A stretch of 64,000 nt of DNA from JBAXTE01 sp037130365 (GCA_037130365.1 JBAXTE010000021.1:1-64000), one strand, 5' to 3'; shown: positions 35,051 through 45,217, counted from the first letter of the stretch. Numbers and translations are program-made. Notes: a model not told the origin generated them from the sequence alone.

Positions 35051-35641
35051 TCAAGAATCATCCTTTTGTTCGTGTACAAATTTGAAGTTTTTAATGTCTT
35101 CAAATAATAGAATTAGAATTTCGCGTTGATGTTCTGTCAGTTTGCCAGATGTGTAATCCATATAGCTACTCCAAGGATATTCCATTGGATGCGAACAAAA
35201 ACCATGTTTTAAAGGATTATTGTGAATATATTTCAATACGGTTCTTAAATAGACTTCGTTGTCAATCAATTTGCGTCTAAATGGCCGTTCGAAAAGGGAG
35301 CCATGCCTATTAAAATATTTGTTGTATGCTTTAGAATATGCGTTAAATAAATTCGAAAAATGTTGATGTGGTGGTTTATTTATAATACCAGACAGGTTTT
35401 CAAAACCTGTCTGGTCTATTCTAATAACATCCACATCATCGTGTATTCGAATTAAAATATGAAAATGATTAGGCATAAGTACCCAAGCATAAGTATCGGC
35501 TATTGGGTTAATATGTTTTTCATACAACTTAAGAAAATATTCATAATTGCCAGGCTCCCGAAATATGTCGCAACTATTTATACCACGATTATAAATGTGG
35601 TAATAATTACCGGCTTCTAATGGCGTTTTTGGATCAGACAT
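35051..35641 (-). CDS. REP-associated tyrosine transposase (RAYT)
   Basis: A 196-residue Y1 transposase of the TnpA_REP group. The HUH motif is MPNHFHILIRI, the catalytic Tyr is in TVLKYIHNNPLKHGF, and GSLFERPFRRKLIDNEVYL and YPWSSYMDY are typical of this group. The start YYHIYNRGINSCDIFREPGNYEYFLKLYEKHI is complete. Between HUH and the helix HFSNLFNAYSKAYNKYF it carries an unusual insert, QTGFENLSG, encoded by a perfect 29-bp palindrome. The gene lies 3 bp after a DUF6155 gene on the same strand. Confidence 0.93.
   Translation of the reverse strand: MSDPKTPLEAGNYYHIYNRGINSCDIFREPGNYEYFLKLYEKHINPIADTYAWVLMPNHFHILIRIHDDVDVIRIDQTGFENLSGIINKPPHQHFSNLFNAYSKAYNKYFNRHGSLFERPFRRKLIDNEVYLRTVLKYIHNNPLKHGFCSHPMEYPWSSYMDYTSGKLTEHQREILILLFEDIKNFKFVHEQKDDS
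35387..35415. repeat. Perfect 29-bp palindrome inside the RAYT gene
   Basis: Arms of 14 nt (35387-35400 and 35402-35415, starting ACCAGACAGG) are exact reverse complements around a single central base. It reads through in frame in the host gene, adding about nine codons at a variable loop. It resembles the short mobile REP-like hairpins of this phylum; no other copy was seen in the window. Confidence 0.9.
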
Positions 35642-35644
35642 TTT

Positions 35645-36175
35645 CTATTCTGGTATATCTTCGTAAAAACTGTAATATAAATCGTAAATTTCATCAGCAA
35701 AGCCATACCCAGAGTTTGAAGCCCATTTTACACAATCCAAACATCGAGGTTTGAAGTTTTCAAGCAGACCATTGCTTTCTATGAATGTGAGTGCTATTTC
35801 AAAATTTGTTGCTGCGCTGTTATAATATTGCTCTGTCATATCGCCAAATTGGTATGTAATTTTACATGACTGTTCGGCTAGTGTGAGCAATAAATCTGCT
35901 AATAATTCGGGAGATGGTTTGAGGATTCGGAAGTCGGAAATGGCTTTTTTTGCAACCGAAAATCTTAGTTTGGGTTCGGAATGTTCCCATTCTGTTGAAA
36001 ATTCTTTTGTAATTATTTGCCGAAATTTCTCCAACATCTCTTTTTCGTTCGGGCTTAAATAATAATCGAAATAACCCCTAACAGGTTTCATATTGCTGTA
36101 TATTTCGAGCACAACTTCAATTATTTGATCTTTATTTAGCGTTTGTAAATGTTTTTTCAAGGTTGATTTGGACAT
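35645..36175 (-). CDS. DUF6155 family protein
   Basis: A 176-residue soluble protein. The start MSKSTLKKHLQTLNKDQIIEVVLEIYSNMKPVRGYFDYYLSPNEKE matches the DUF6155 family (SKxxLKKxLxxLxKxQLxxxIL, then YxDYYLNP). The family is all-helical and uncharacterised, common in Bacteroidota. There is no signal peptide. It is upstream of the transposase gene with a 3-bp gap, so they may share a transcript, although the association is likely accidental. Confidence 0.75.
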   Translation of the reverse strand: MSKSTLKKHLQTLNKDQIIEVVLEIYSNMKPVRGYFDYYLSPNEKEMLEKFRQIITKEFSTEWEHSEPKLRFSVAKKAISDFRILKPSPELLADLLLTLAEQSCKITYQFGDMTEQYYNSAATNFEIALTFIESNGLLENFKPRCLDCVKWASNSGYGFADEIYDLYYSFYEDIPE

Positions 36176-36342
36176 AAAAAAGTTATTTGTTTCTTTTATG
36201 ATTATGATGATTCAATATTACAATACTATGTGACTGTTTTCAATACCAAAAATAACCCTGCCCATTGTTACTAGTGTTATGTTAATGATGGATGTATAGG
36301 CGAAAAGTAAATGACGCTTTCAACCAAACACCAACCGCTTGT

Positions 36343-38157
36343 CTATCCAATAAGAATTGAGCCATGTGAATATTTGTATTTGTTAGAAAGTGCCTTTTTA
36401 GCGAGTGCTAATCCAAGGGTTAATGTGCCAACACGACCAATATACATGGTTAATATAAGGATTAATTTACCAGCATCTGTAAGCCCAAATGTGATACCAG
36501 TAGAGAGTCCAACGGTTCCAAAAGCAGAAACTTCCTCAAATAATAATTTAATAAAATCAATATCATCCTCCGTAATTGTGAGCATAAAAGTGGATGTAAA
36601 AATTAGGGATATTGAAAATAACACGATGGTATATGCTTGATCAACAAGACTAAACGATATAGAGCTTTTTCTTATCTCAATATTCTTTTTCCCTGTTAAT
36701 GTAGCCATAGCTGATTTAAAAAGCACATAAAAGGTAGTTGTTTTAATACCGCCACCCGTAGAACCCGGTGATGCACCAATAAACATAAGAACAATAAAAA
36801 TAATGAGCATGGGCTGCCCAACTAAGCTCATATCAACTGAGTTAAATCCCGCAGTTCTGGATGAGACCGATTGGAAAAAGGAGGCAAATATCTGACTTAC
36901 TCTATCTTCGCCAGCAATTGATTTATTTTGTTCTAAGATAAAGAAAAATGCGGCACCAACTACTATCAAAACAATTGATGTATACAAGGCTACACGAGTA
37001 GTAAGTTGTAACTTTTTCCATTTAATTCTTCTTCGCTCAATAATTCTTCGTGGATCAAAAAGATCTTGCATCGCCATAAACCCTAATCCACCAAAGAAGA
37101 TTAAAAACATAATCACTGTTTGAATAAAGTATGAATGGCGAACTGCCGAATCATAAATATTATTGGTCCATAAGCCAAATCCAGCATTATTAAAAGCGGA
37201 AACGCTGTGAAATAATGAATAAAAAAATGTTTCAGCTCTGCTGTCGAAAGCTCCGGTGTACGACCAGTATGTGTAAATGCAAATAGTTCCAATCAATTCA
37301 ATGCCAATACTAAAGAAAATGATTTCCTGAAGCAATGTTCGAGTACTCGATAGCTTATCAGCACTTAATATGTCTTTAATAATTGATTGATTTTTCAATC
37401 CAGAAGCACCTCTAGAAAAAGTTGCAAAAAAAGTAGCAAATGAAATAATGTTGATCCCTCCAAATTGAATCAACATCATAACAATAACTTTTCCTTTTAA
37501 CGTGAAACATGTTGCAGTGTCCACAGCTGTTAAGCCAGTTACACAGCAAGCACTTGTAGAGGTAAACAATGCGTCAACGTAACTAATACCGGAAGTAGTC
37601 ATTTCGGGCATCATCAATAAAAATGAACCCGTTAATATCAGAAAAACAAATGATAGTAACATTAATGCTGATGGTCCTAAATTGAAACTGGAAAGCGCCT
37701 TGCTCGCTTTTGATATTTCAATCAGCATAAATATAAAAAAGTAAAACTGAATGAATATCAGCGAGTAACTTGTCAGATGAGGTAAACTTAATAAATTTGA
37801 AACACTGTTAACTAAATGATAATCAAAGAAATAAATCATAATAAAATTGGCGATTAAAAAGAGAACTACAATGCCCTCAAACCAATTTTTTCGAATATAT
37901 GCTCGAATCTTAAAATTTAAAAAAAGAAATACAAAATATTTGATTACATAAAACGAAAAACTGGCCTTGATAATAACTCGTGACCAAAACATCGTTTTAT
38001 CAGAAACGGGGAATCCATAATATAAAATTATGCTTAATAGTGCAATTGTCGAAATAAGTAAGCTAAGTGCTGAAAAAAGTTTTGTGATTATGGAGCGATT
38101 GTCCCAAATTGTTAAACTGAGTTTTTCTCGAATATGTATAAAAAGACGAATTGGCAT
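36343..38157 (-). CDS. Potassium uptake channel subunit (TrkH/KtrB family)
   Basis: A 604-residue inner-membrane K+ translocator. It has four pore-loop repeats, for example STSACCVTGLT, NNAGFGLW, SRTAGFNS and GLSTGI, and the segment GASPGSTGGGIKTTTFYVLF. The N-terminal ~150 residues add several helices not found in short KtrB proteins. The gene lies 6 bp downstream of the RCK-domain gene, which gates it. Together they are a complete Ktr-type system, probably Na+- or H+-coupled. Confidence 0.92.
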   Translation of the reverse strand: MPIRLFIHIREKLSLTIWDNRSIITKLFSALSLLISTIALLSIILYYGFPVSDKTMFWSRVIIKASFSFYVIKYFVFLFLNFKIRAYIRKNWFEGIVVLFLIANFIMIYFFDYHLVNSVSNLLSLPHLTSYSLIFIQFYFFIFMLIEISKASKALSSFNLGPSALMLLSFVFLILTGSFLLMMPEMTTSGISYVDALFTSTSACCVTGLTAVDTATCFTLKGKVIVMMLIQFGGINIISFATFFATFSRGASGLKNQSIIKDILSADKLSSTRTLLQEIIFFSIGIELIGTICIYTYWSYTGAFDSRAETFFYSLFHSVSAFNNAGFGLWTNNIYDSAVRHSYFIQTVIMFLIFFGGLGFMAMQDLFDPRRIIERRRIKWKKLQLTTRVALYTSIVLIVVGAAFFFILEQNKSIAGEDRVSQIFASFFQSVSSRTAGFNSVDMSLVGQPMLIIFIVLMFIGASPGSTGGGIKTTTFYVLFKSAMATLTGKKNIEIRKSSISFSLVDQAYTIVLFSISLIFTSTFMLTITEDDIDFIKLLFEEVSAFGTVGLSTGITFGLTDAGKLILILTMYIGRVGTLTLGLALAKKALSNKYKYSHGSILIG

Positions 38158-38163
38158 ATAATA

Positions 38164-38859
38164 TTATTGATTTATTTCAATAAAACGCTCAATATCTCTA
38201 GTTTTTCCAAACAATACCAAAGTGTCGTTATGTTGTACAATTGCTTTAGAATCAGGGACTCCAATAATGTGTTGAATCATTTGTTTCTGTTTATTTACCA
38301 TTTCTTGAAATTCTCTTTTTATGGTAACCAAACTCAACTTATATCGGTCGCGAATGTCGATATCAGCAATTGTTCTTCCTGTAATTTTTCGTGGAGCAAT
38401 AACTTCTGCAATTCTATAATCATCAGGTAGTTGAAGATATGAAATAATGTTTGGATTTAACAATCGTTCAGCCACAATAATTGCAACTTCATCTTCAGGG
38501 GACAGAATTTCTTCAATTCCCATTTTTTCAATTATCAATCGCTGACTTTTTCCTAACGACCTACAAATAATTCGTTTCACTCCCAAATCGAGCAACACCG
38601 CTGCACATAATAGTCTTTGCTCAAAATTTTGACCAATTGAAACTACCACTGCGTCAAAATCGGTTATGTCTTGGGACATTAGCGCTTTTCTGTCTGTTGC
38701 ATCTAAAGTAACGGCATAAGCAACATCGTCACTTATTGAATCAATAATCTCTTGATTCGTATCAATTGCCATTACCTCAGCACCTTTTTTTGATAATGTA
38801 AGTGAAATAGCTTTTCCAAAATGTCCAATTCCAATAACAGCAAATTTTTCAGAAATCAT
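38164..38859 (-). CDS. Potassium channel regulatory subunit (KtrA/TrkA, RCK domains)
   Basis: A 231-residue cytoplasmic regulator. The RCK-N Rossmann domain starts with FAVIGIGHFGKAISLTLSKKGAEVMAIDTN. LDATDRKAL and FDAVVVSIGQNFEQRLL are typical NAD/ATP-binding positions. The RCK-C domain covers roughly residues 140-225 (YRIAEVIAPRKITGRTIADIDIRDRYKLSLVTIKR). It forms a gating ring on the KtrB-type subunit next door and is the upstream gene of the pair. Confidence 0.93.
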   Translation of the reverse strand: MISEKFAVIGIGHFGKAISLTLSKKGAEVMAIDTNQEIIDSISDDVAYAVTLDATDRKALMSQDITDFDAVVVSIGQNFEQRLLCAAVLLDLGVKRIICRSLGKSQRLIIEKMGIEEILSPEDEVAIIVAERLLNPNIISYLQLPDDYRIAEVIAPRKITGRTIADIDIRDRYKLSLVTIKREFQEMVNKQKQMIQHIIGVPDSKAIVQHNDTLVLFGKTRDIERFIEINQ

Positions 38860-38970
38860 AGTTTTAAATAATTATAAGACAAATGTATGTAAAAAAATGA
38901 AAAGATTACCAAATAATGAAATGTAATACCATATATTAATACGACTGTCCGTTTTTAAACCATTGATGCT

Positions 38971-38996
38971 ACTAAATGCCGCTGAAGGCATCTAGT
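38971..38996. repeat. Small REP-like hairpin
   Basis: ACTAAATGCC (38971-38980) pairs with GGCATCTAGT (38987-38996), nine of ten, around the loop GCTGAA. It sits in the 212-bp gap between the two-component gene (3' end at 39072) and ktrA. It could terminate transcription or be a decayed REP hairpin; there is no T-run. Confidence 0.45.
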
Positions 38997-39071
38997 GCGA
39001 ATGTAGTGGCTCGTCGAACTAAGCTTGCTTTATAATATGCCAAAATCAATGTTAGGGCAAAAAACGGATAC

Positions 39072-40229
39072 TCAAATTTTATAATCTCTCTTTAACGTAA
39101 TCGAAACGTTGGCTCCCCTTCCTGAAAGATTGTTTGAAATCGAAATTTTCCCTTCATGTGCTTCCATTATGATTTTTAAAACGTTTAAACTCAGCCCGAA
39201 ACCTTGCTTATGATGGTTGATGTCGGTGATATTGAATGGCTCGAAAAGATTGATTAACTGCTCTTCCGAAAATCCATTTCCATCGTCGATAAATTGGACT
39301 GTGAAATCATGCTCGGTAGCAAACACATTAATAACAAACACACCACAAGTGTTTCCAAACTTTATTGAGTTGTCAAAAATGATCGAAAAACTTTTGTCGA
39401 TTAATTTCGCGTCACCAGAAAAATATATATCTGTATTTCCATTAATCTGAATATCAATATTCTTCTGTTGAATATTTGAGTAGTATCGTTCAATGTTATA
39501 ATCGATAAGCTTAACTAAAGAAAGTGTTTCTCTATTGAGCTGGTCTTTATCAAAAGAAAGTGTGGTTATTAGCAAAGCAAGTTCCGAAAATTCAATTATT
39601 TTCTCAGAAGATAATTTTATACTTTCAACATAATGTTTGTAATCATTGTCGCCGAGTTTTATCAAAAGTAAATCTGCTAATATATTAATCCCACTAATTG
39701 GGGTTCTGAGTTCATGACTAATAAGTTGAAGGAAATTACTTTTGGTTTTTTCTAAAAGCGACAATCGGTCGTTTGCTGTTTGCAACTCTATAGTTCTTTT
39801 CTTTACTTGCTCCTCAAGAAGTTGATTCATGTTCTGAAGTTGAATGCTTTGTTGTCTTAGCTTTAAGTGAGTTTCAACCCGTGCAAGCAATTCAAATGAA
39901 TTAAATGGCTTCGTAATATAATCAACCCCTCCCGACTGAAATCCTTTAATAATACTGTCTACATCAGATTTAGCGGTAATGTAAATAATCGGAATATCAG
40001 TATATTCTGGTTGTGATTTTAAAGTTTCACACAACTCATATCCGTTCATTTCAGGCATCATAATATCAAGTAAAAGCAAATCGTAATGGTTGTCTTTTAG
40101 AAGTATTAATGCTTCATTTGCAGAAGTAGCAAATGAAATATTATAATTGTGTGTAGATAAAAAACTGCCCAAAACTTGAATATTTTGAGGAATATCGTCT
40201 ATGATTAAAATTGATGCATTTGTTCCCAT
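39072..40229 (-). CDS. Response regulator-histidine kinase (receiver first)
   Basis: 385 residues. An N-terminal receiver (D55 in LLLDIMMPEMNG, K107 in YITKPFN) joins through a coiled coil (125-160) to a HisKA domain (H172 in QLISHELRTP). A HATPase domain follows, with N box FDNSIKFG, G1 DDGNGFS and G2 GFGLSLNVL. This order makes a soluble kinase whose activity is set by phosphorylation of its own receiver. It is 3 bp after the giant kinase gene and very likely receives phosphate from it. There is no output domain. Confidence 0.92.
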   Translation of the reverse strand: MGTNASILIIDDIPQNIQVLGSFLSTHNYNISFATSANEALILLKDNHYDLLLLDIMMPEMNGYELCETLKSQPEYTDIPIIYITAKSDVDSIIKGFQSGGVDYITKPFNSFELLARVETHLKLRQQSIQLQNMNQLLEEQVKKRTIELQTANDRLSLLEKTKSNFLQLISHELRTPISGINILADLLLIKLGDNDYKHYVESIKLSSEKIIEFSELALLITTLSFDKDQLNRETLSLVKLIDYNIERYYSNIQQKNIDIQINGNTDIYFSGDAKLIDKSFSIIFDNSIKFGNTCGVFVINVFATEHDFTVQFIDDGNGFSEEQLINLFEPFNITDINHHKQGFGLSLNVLKIIMEAHEGKISISNNLSGRGANVSITLKRDYKI

Positions 40230-40232
40230 ATT

Positions 40233-43200
40233 TCAACAAGTATAATTTTTCTTAAGAAATTTAACAATTTGTGGATAGATATTTAGAAGAATCTTTAACT
40301 GTTCGATGTCAAATCTTCGGATACTAATTAGAATTTCATTGCTATACTGTTTTAAAAAATTGATATTATGAGTTTTAGCAATTTTGAAAATTGAGCGTTC
40401 AAATTGATTTATTTGTTCAATAGAATTGTTCGAAGTTGCTTTTGCCCAAATTGGCGAACAATGTTGTTCAATTTCTTGAACTAAAAAGGGTAACATGTCG
40501 TTTTCAAATTGCTCAATTTCGCGCTGTATTAAATCAAAAGGCAAACTATTATCCTTGGTAAAAAGGTCATTAAGAATTTTAATTAGTGTGTTGTGCAATT
40601 GTTTAGTGCCTATTGGATAGGAGAGTAGGTACTTCGATTCACGTTCTTGTTCGTTTAAAATATCGTTTGTAATATAAATAGTAGTGCTTTTGAATTTATT
40701 CATCATCCTTTCAATGTGCGAAGTTTTAACCGACTCTTTATAATGATCTAAATGAAAAATATAGATGCTCGTAGCTTTCAGTTTTGCTTGGTTTTGTTCA
40801 ATTTGATTGAAGGTTATGTAAGAGATATCACAATTATTACTAGCTAATAATACCAACAATTCATGATAAAGAAATTCATCATGGTCGATAATTACAATTG
40901 ATTTATTGTTGAGAAGAATATTGTACATTTCATTTGTAGCCTTTTCGCTAGATTTTTCGATAGATGGTATAACAATTCTAAAAGTAGCTCCTTGATATTC
41001 ATTACTTTCAATAGAAATACTTCCCTGCATTAGCTCTATTAGATTTTTACAAATAGATAATCCTAAGCCTGTTCCACCATATTTTTTATTACTTTGCCCG
41101 TCAGCTTGACTAAAAGTGTTCCAAATCGAATTAAGTTGATCAGAAGCTATCCCAATACCGGTATCACTCACGCTAATAATCATATCAATAGTGTTTGGTG
41201 AATCGTCGCTTTGGATAAGTGTCGTAACCACCTTTACCGAACCTACTTCAGTGAATTTGATCGCATTTGCCACAATATTGTTTACAATTTGCCTTAATCT
41301 TAACTCGTCAATTAACAGAGAAGAAACGTTGTTCTGATTAATCTCAATAGTGAAATCAATATTTTTGTTTTTAGCTAATGGCGTAAATGTGAGCTTGATG
41401 TCATCAAAGAACTTGTAAATATTTGTGGATTCTTTTTGAAGATCTAACTTCCCTGCTTCGATTTTAGAAAAATCTAAAATATCATTTATTAATCGTAATA
41501 ATGATTTACTATTTGATTGAATATTCTGAATATGTGAATTTATTTCAATATCTGAAGTTTTGTTGCTAATAATTTCAGAATGACCAATAATTGAAGTAAG
41601 TGGCGTTCTAAATTCATGACTAATGTTGTTTACAAATTCTTGTTTTATTTGCGCCATACGTTCTGCAATTTCTTTACTATGGCGAAGGTCTTCGTTTATT
41701 TTTCTAATCGATATATCTCTGTTGATACCAGCATACCCAATAAAATTTCCCTGTGTGTCTATTAAAGGGGAGCCATTGATTTCGACATGGATAATTTTTC
41801 CGCTTTTTTGGATTAATGGAACATCAACCAAGGTGAATTTTTCTCGTAATGTTTTATTCATTTCCAAAAATTTCTTGATTTTTAAATGCTCTTCCACCGA
41901 AATTAAACTGATAAAACTCATGCCTATCATCTCTTCGGGAGTATATCCAACTAAGTTTATACTTTTAGTGCTTGCAAAAGTATATACAAAGAACTCATTT
42001 ACTTTCCAAACTAAATCGGTAGTGTTTTCTACTAGGCTTCGGTAGTTCTCCTCACTTTCTAAATGCATGGTTTCAGCCTGAATTCGCTCAATGGCTGAAC
42101 CAAGTTCCTGCGATATAGTGATAATCACACTTTTAATTGATTCATTAATCTCAATTTCCTGATCGCTTTTTAAATTAATCGAGCCTACAACTTTGTCCTT
42201 GCTCAAAATCGGCATTCCCATAGCTGTCTTAATATTGAAATCACGAGGCCATGTTCCATAGGATTTGTTCTTGCTTGAAATTAATAATATATTTCGTTCA
42301 ACATAAATCGGAGCATAGAATGGACTATCTGGAGTTAACAGCCGAATGCTTTTTGAGAAATTCGGTTGAAGTCCAATTTCGTGAACTAATCGAGCATATT
42401 GGTCTTCTTCATTATATGAATAAATTCCTCCTCCATTAAAGCCATACTCTTGAATTATTAGTTGTAAAATATTTCGATAAAGCTCAAATAGCGTTTTGCT
42501 TTGATTGCAAAAGATAATAGCCTTATTGATGAATGCAATTTGCTTTATATTTAGTTGCAACATCATAATCGCCTTTATATATTCACTCATATTTCGAGTT
42601 ACAACCATGATTGTTTGTACTTTATGGCTGCCAGAATACTCTGGAATTATCCGACTTTGATAGTGCTTGACTTCGTTATTAATGTTTAGGCTAAAATCAA
42701 CAACTTTCTCCTTCCCATCGACAAATACTTGAATAAAATTGTTAAATAAAAACTCAGATTCGCCCATATTTAGTCCAAATTCCCGAATGTTCTTTCCGAT
42801 TATAATTGATGGCTTTAACAATAGTTCACTCTCTACAATCGGATTGATGTATGTGCAAATAATTGATTTGTCAAAACGAGCAATTATATCAGGTGATTTT
42901 TCTGATAATGCCTTAAACTGTTGTTGTTGTATTAATGCTTCATTTTCTGCTAATAACTGTTGTGAGATATCCCGCATTACCAGTAAAAAGCTTTCCTCTT
43001 CTAAGGAATCACTCATTAATTCCACATCGTATAAAATATCTATGACTTTTTGATCTTTAGTCTTAATTTTGCCAATCTTGGATTTGTTTTTTTGTTGAAA
43101 CAATTTTTCATCAAGGCTTAAATGACCTAAATCAAAGAAGTTTTCAATAGATTTGTTCTCAATATCTTCTGCTTCAAACGTTGTTTTGTTTAAAAATGCA

Positions 43201-44909
43201 TTATTAATATTAATGATTACACCATCCCTTTTCACAATTACCATCATAATTGGGGATTCGAAAAACAACTTTTTAAAGAAATCGTTGGTGTTTTGCTTCA
43301 CAATTTCCAACTTGTGATTCTGGGTAATATCATGAATAGTTCCAATTAAGCCAAAAATGTAATGCTTCTCGTCTAAGAGTAAATTTATCTGAACAAATCC
43401 CCACTTTGGCTCTTTATCCTTTGCAATAAATTCAATTTCTGATTCAAAGATTAAATTGCTTTTTGGGTTTTTATGCGCATAAATATTGTTAAAGAAAATT
43501 GATAACTCGCTGTTTAACTTGTTTATAGATAGCTGTTGTAGATATTCTTCTTGATTAATACTTAAGATCTCATCTGGTGTGTATCCTAAAAACTTAAATA
43601 CTGCATTATTGATGTATTTAAAATTTAAAGAAGTATCAGAAGTGAAAATTACATCAGAGACATTGTTTGTAATTAGCCGATATAGCTGCTCGCTTTTTCT
43701 CAATGCCATTTCTGTTTTCACTTTTTCCGATATGTCTCTAGAAACTCCATGTATGGATAATTGGTTGTAACTACTGTTGATAATTTTTGCTTTAAATTCT
43801 CCTAGCTGAACACTGCCGTTTTTATGAAGAAATTCTAATTCGACAATGATTATGTTACTGCTTAATCCTGTTTGCTTTTTTAGATGTTCTGAAATCAGTT
43901 CTTTTAACTTCGAAAAGGAATTTTGACTTATTACGTTAAGAATTGATTTCTGAATAATTTCTTCTGGATGATATCCTAAATTTATTATTGAGGGAGAAAC
44001 ATACGTGATTTGAAGTTTCATGTCTAGCAACCAAATCATATCGTTAATATTTTCCGTAAGCATCTTTAAACGCTTTTCACTTTCCACCACCGAAATTTCT
44101 GCCTTTTTTCGCATGGTAATATTATTTGCAGATATATAATAATATTTTTTATTGCTAATACTAATAATTTGCGACGTAATACTAAACCACTTTTGATTAT
44201 TGATTGAAATATTCTGAGATATGATATGATTTGTAACTTGTTGCTGATTCTTAATTATTGCTGCTACTTTTAAAATAAAATAGGAGGAAGTTGTAGATTG
44301 TAAATTTAAAAAATGTGTTGATTTCTTGTTATTAAAACTCAATCCAAACATATTCAAAGCAGCATTATTGATGTCGAGAATCATCAAAGTGTCAAAATCA
44401 ATAACCACCATCGGATCGCTATTCTTCGAGAAAATTTTTTCAAACTTAATTTCCGATTGATTTAGTTTTGTCAAAATATCATCATGAAGATTTATTTGAT
44501 CGATAACCTCTTCGGTTCTGCTTCTAATTTTGCTTTCCAAAGCTTTGTTATTCTCTTGAGCTCTAGTATAAGCTATCGTTAATGCCTCTAATTTGATGTT
44601 GAAATTCTTTTTTAACGTATTCTTAGTTCGCCAAAAGTATATAATGAGCCCAAAAGTAAATAACACTAAAAAGAGATTGAAAAGTTGAATAAAGAATGAA
44701 GATATTATCTTTTGCTTTATTTGAGTGATATCATCAATGGGCTCCGATATTGTGTTTGTTTTAATTAATAGGAAACTGGGAAGAGTGTGAAAGGAAGCGG
44801 TGCTTTTTGTAATTAATTGATAATTAGATATTTTTGTAGCAGAAACTTCCGAATTAGTGAAAAATAAGATTATTGATATCCAAAAGATAATCTTCAAAGT
44901 CTGCTTCAT
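40233..44909 (-). CDS. Giant multi-PAS membrane hybrid histidine kinase
   Basis: 1558 residues. The N-terminal signal/TM segment and a second TM (about 70-92) are followed by a coiled coil. PAS domains start near 150, 273, 406, 540 and 666; a GAF domain covers about 790-950; a sixth PAS is at about 955-1075. HisKA follows (His about 1098, NNISHEFRTP), then HATPase (NAIKFTE, DTGIGI, GTGLGLSIC). A receiver-like domain (about 1330-1430) begins SIVIIDHDEF. It lacks a clear phospho-acceptor Asp-x-x-MP segment and the TKP lysine loop, so it looks degenerate. The last 120 residues are a helical domain often found after receivers in hybrid kinases. The short periplasmic part suggests cytoplasmic sensing. 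Confidence 0.92.
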   Translation of the reverse strand: MKQTLKIIFWISIILFFTNSEVSATKISNYQLITKSTASFHTLPSFLLIKTNTISEPIDDITQIKQKIISSFFIQLFNLFLVLFTFGLIIYFWRTKNTLKKNFNIKLEALTIAYTRAQENNKALESKIRSRTEEVIDQINLHDDILTKLNQSEIKFEKIFSKNSDPMVVIDFDTLMILDINNAALNMFGLSFNNKKSTHFLNLQSTTSSYFILKVAAIIKNQQQVTNHIISQNISINNQKWFSITSQIISISNKKYYYISANNITMRKKAEISVVESEKRLKMLTENINDMIWLLDMKLQITYVSPSIINLGYHPEEIIQKSILNVISQNSFSKLKELISEHLKKQTGLSSNIIIVELEFLHKNGSVQLGEFKAKIINSSYNQLSIHGVSRDISEKVKTEMALRKSEQLYRLITNNVSDVIFTSDTSLNFKYINNAVFKFLGYTPDEILSINQEEYLQQLSINKLNSELSIFFNNIYAHKNPKSNLIFESEIEFIAKDKEPKWGFVQINLLLDEKHYIFGLIGTIHDITQNHKLEIVKQNTNDFFKKLFFESPIMMVIVKRDGVIININNAFLNKTTFEAEDIENKSIENFFDLGHLSLDEKLFQQKNKSKIGKIKTKDQKVIDILYDVELMSDSLEEESFLLVMRDISQQLLAENEALIQQQQFKALSEKSPDIIARFDKSIICTYINPIVESELLLKPSIIIGKNIREFGLNMGESEFLFNNFIQVFVDGKEKVVDFSLNINNEVKHYQSRIIPEYSGSHKVQTIMVVTRNMSEYIKAIMMLQLNIKQIAFINKAIIFCNQSKTLFELYRNILQLIIQEYGFNGGGIYSYNEEDQYARLVHEIGLQPNFSKSIRLLTPDSPFYAPIYVERNILLISSKNKSYGTWPRDFNIKTAMGMPILSKDKVVGSINLKSDQEIEINESIKSVIITISQELGSAIERIQAETMHLESEENYRSLVENTTDLVWKVNEFFVYTFASTKSINLVGYTPEEMIGMSFISLISVEEHLKIKKFLEMNKTLREKFTLVDVPLIQKSGKIIHVEINGSPLIDTQGNFIGYAGINRDISIRKINEDLRHSKEIAERMAQIKQEFVNNISHEFRTPLTSIIGHSEIISNKTSDIEINSHIQNIQSNSKSLLRLINDILDFSKIEAGKLDLQKESTNIYKFFDDIKLTFTPLAKNKNIDFTIEINQNNVSSLLIDELRLRQIVNNIVANAIKFTEVGSVKVVTTLIQSDDSPNTIDMIISVSDTGIGIASDQLNSIWNTFSQADGQSNKKYGGTGLGLSICKNLIELMQGSISIESNEYQGATFRIVIPSIEKSSEKATNEMYNILLNNKSIVIIDHDEFLYHELLVLLASNNCDISYITFNQIEQNQAKLKATSIYIFHLDHYKESVKTSHIERMMNKFKSTTIYITNDILNEQERESKYLLSYPIGTKQLHNTLIKILNDLFTKDNSLPFDLIQREIEQFENDMLPFLVQEIEQHCSPIWAKATSNNSIEQINQFERSIFKIAKTHNINFLKQYSNEILISIRRFDIEQLKILLNIYPQIVKFLKKNYTC

Positions 44910-45135
44910 TTATTGAGTTTTTACCATTCAAATATACAAAGTTTATTTATATTTAATCTTGGCTGGATGAAAAAATATTAATTAATGCTCGTATTTGTAG
45001 ATTGTTTGCTTGAAATCTATGTCTATCATTATGATGGTCACATTAAAAAGTAAGGGGAGAAGTGTAAAATTTGATATTTTTAAATTGACTTTTTTGAATA
45101 AAAATTTCAAATATCCTTTAAATTATATTTCGATT

Positions 45136-45163
45136 CATACTTTTGTCTTGGCACAAAAGTATG
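45136..45163. repeat. 11-bp perfect inverted repeat with alternative fold
   Basis: CATACTTTTGT (45136-45146) and ACAAAAGTATG (45153-45163) are exact reverse complements with a 6-nt loop. GTCTTG (45145-45150) can instead pair with CAAGAC (45172-45177), so two mutually exclusive hairpins are possible. CTTTTGTCTTGGCACAAAAG-type strings recur in genomes of this phylum. Confidence 0.75.
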
Positions 45164-45217
45164 CAAAAAGTCAAGACGGAGCGAATGTGTTTGTTCTTTT
45201 AAAGATTTCAAAATAAA

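Noticed and set aside
45010..45216. 68-codon frame as a small gene
   Set aside because: It runs through a perfect inverted repeat typical of a dispersed element, and its translation has no recognisable feature.
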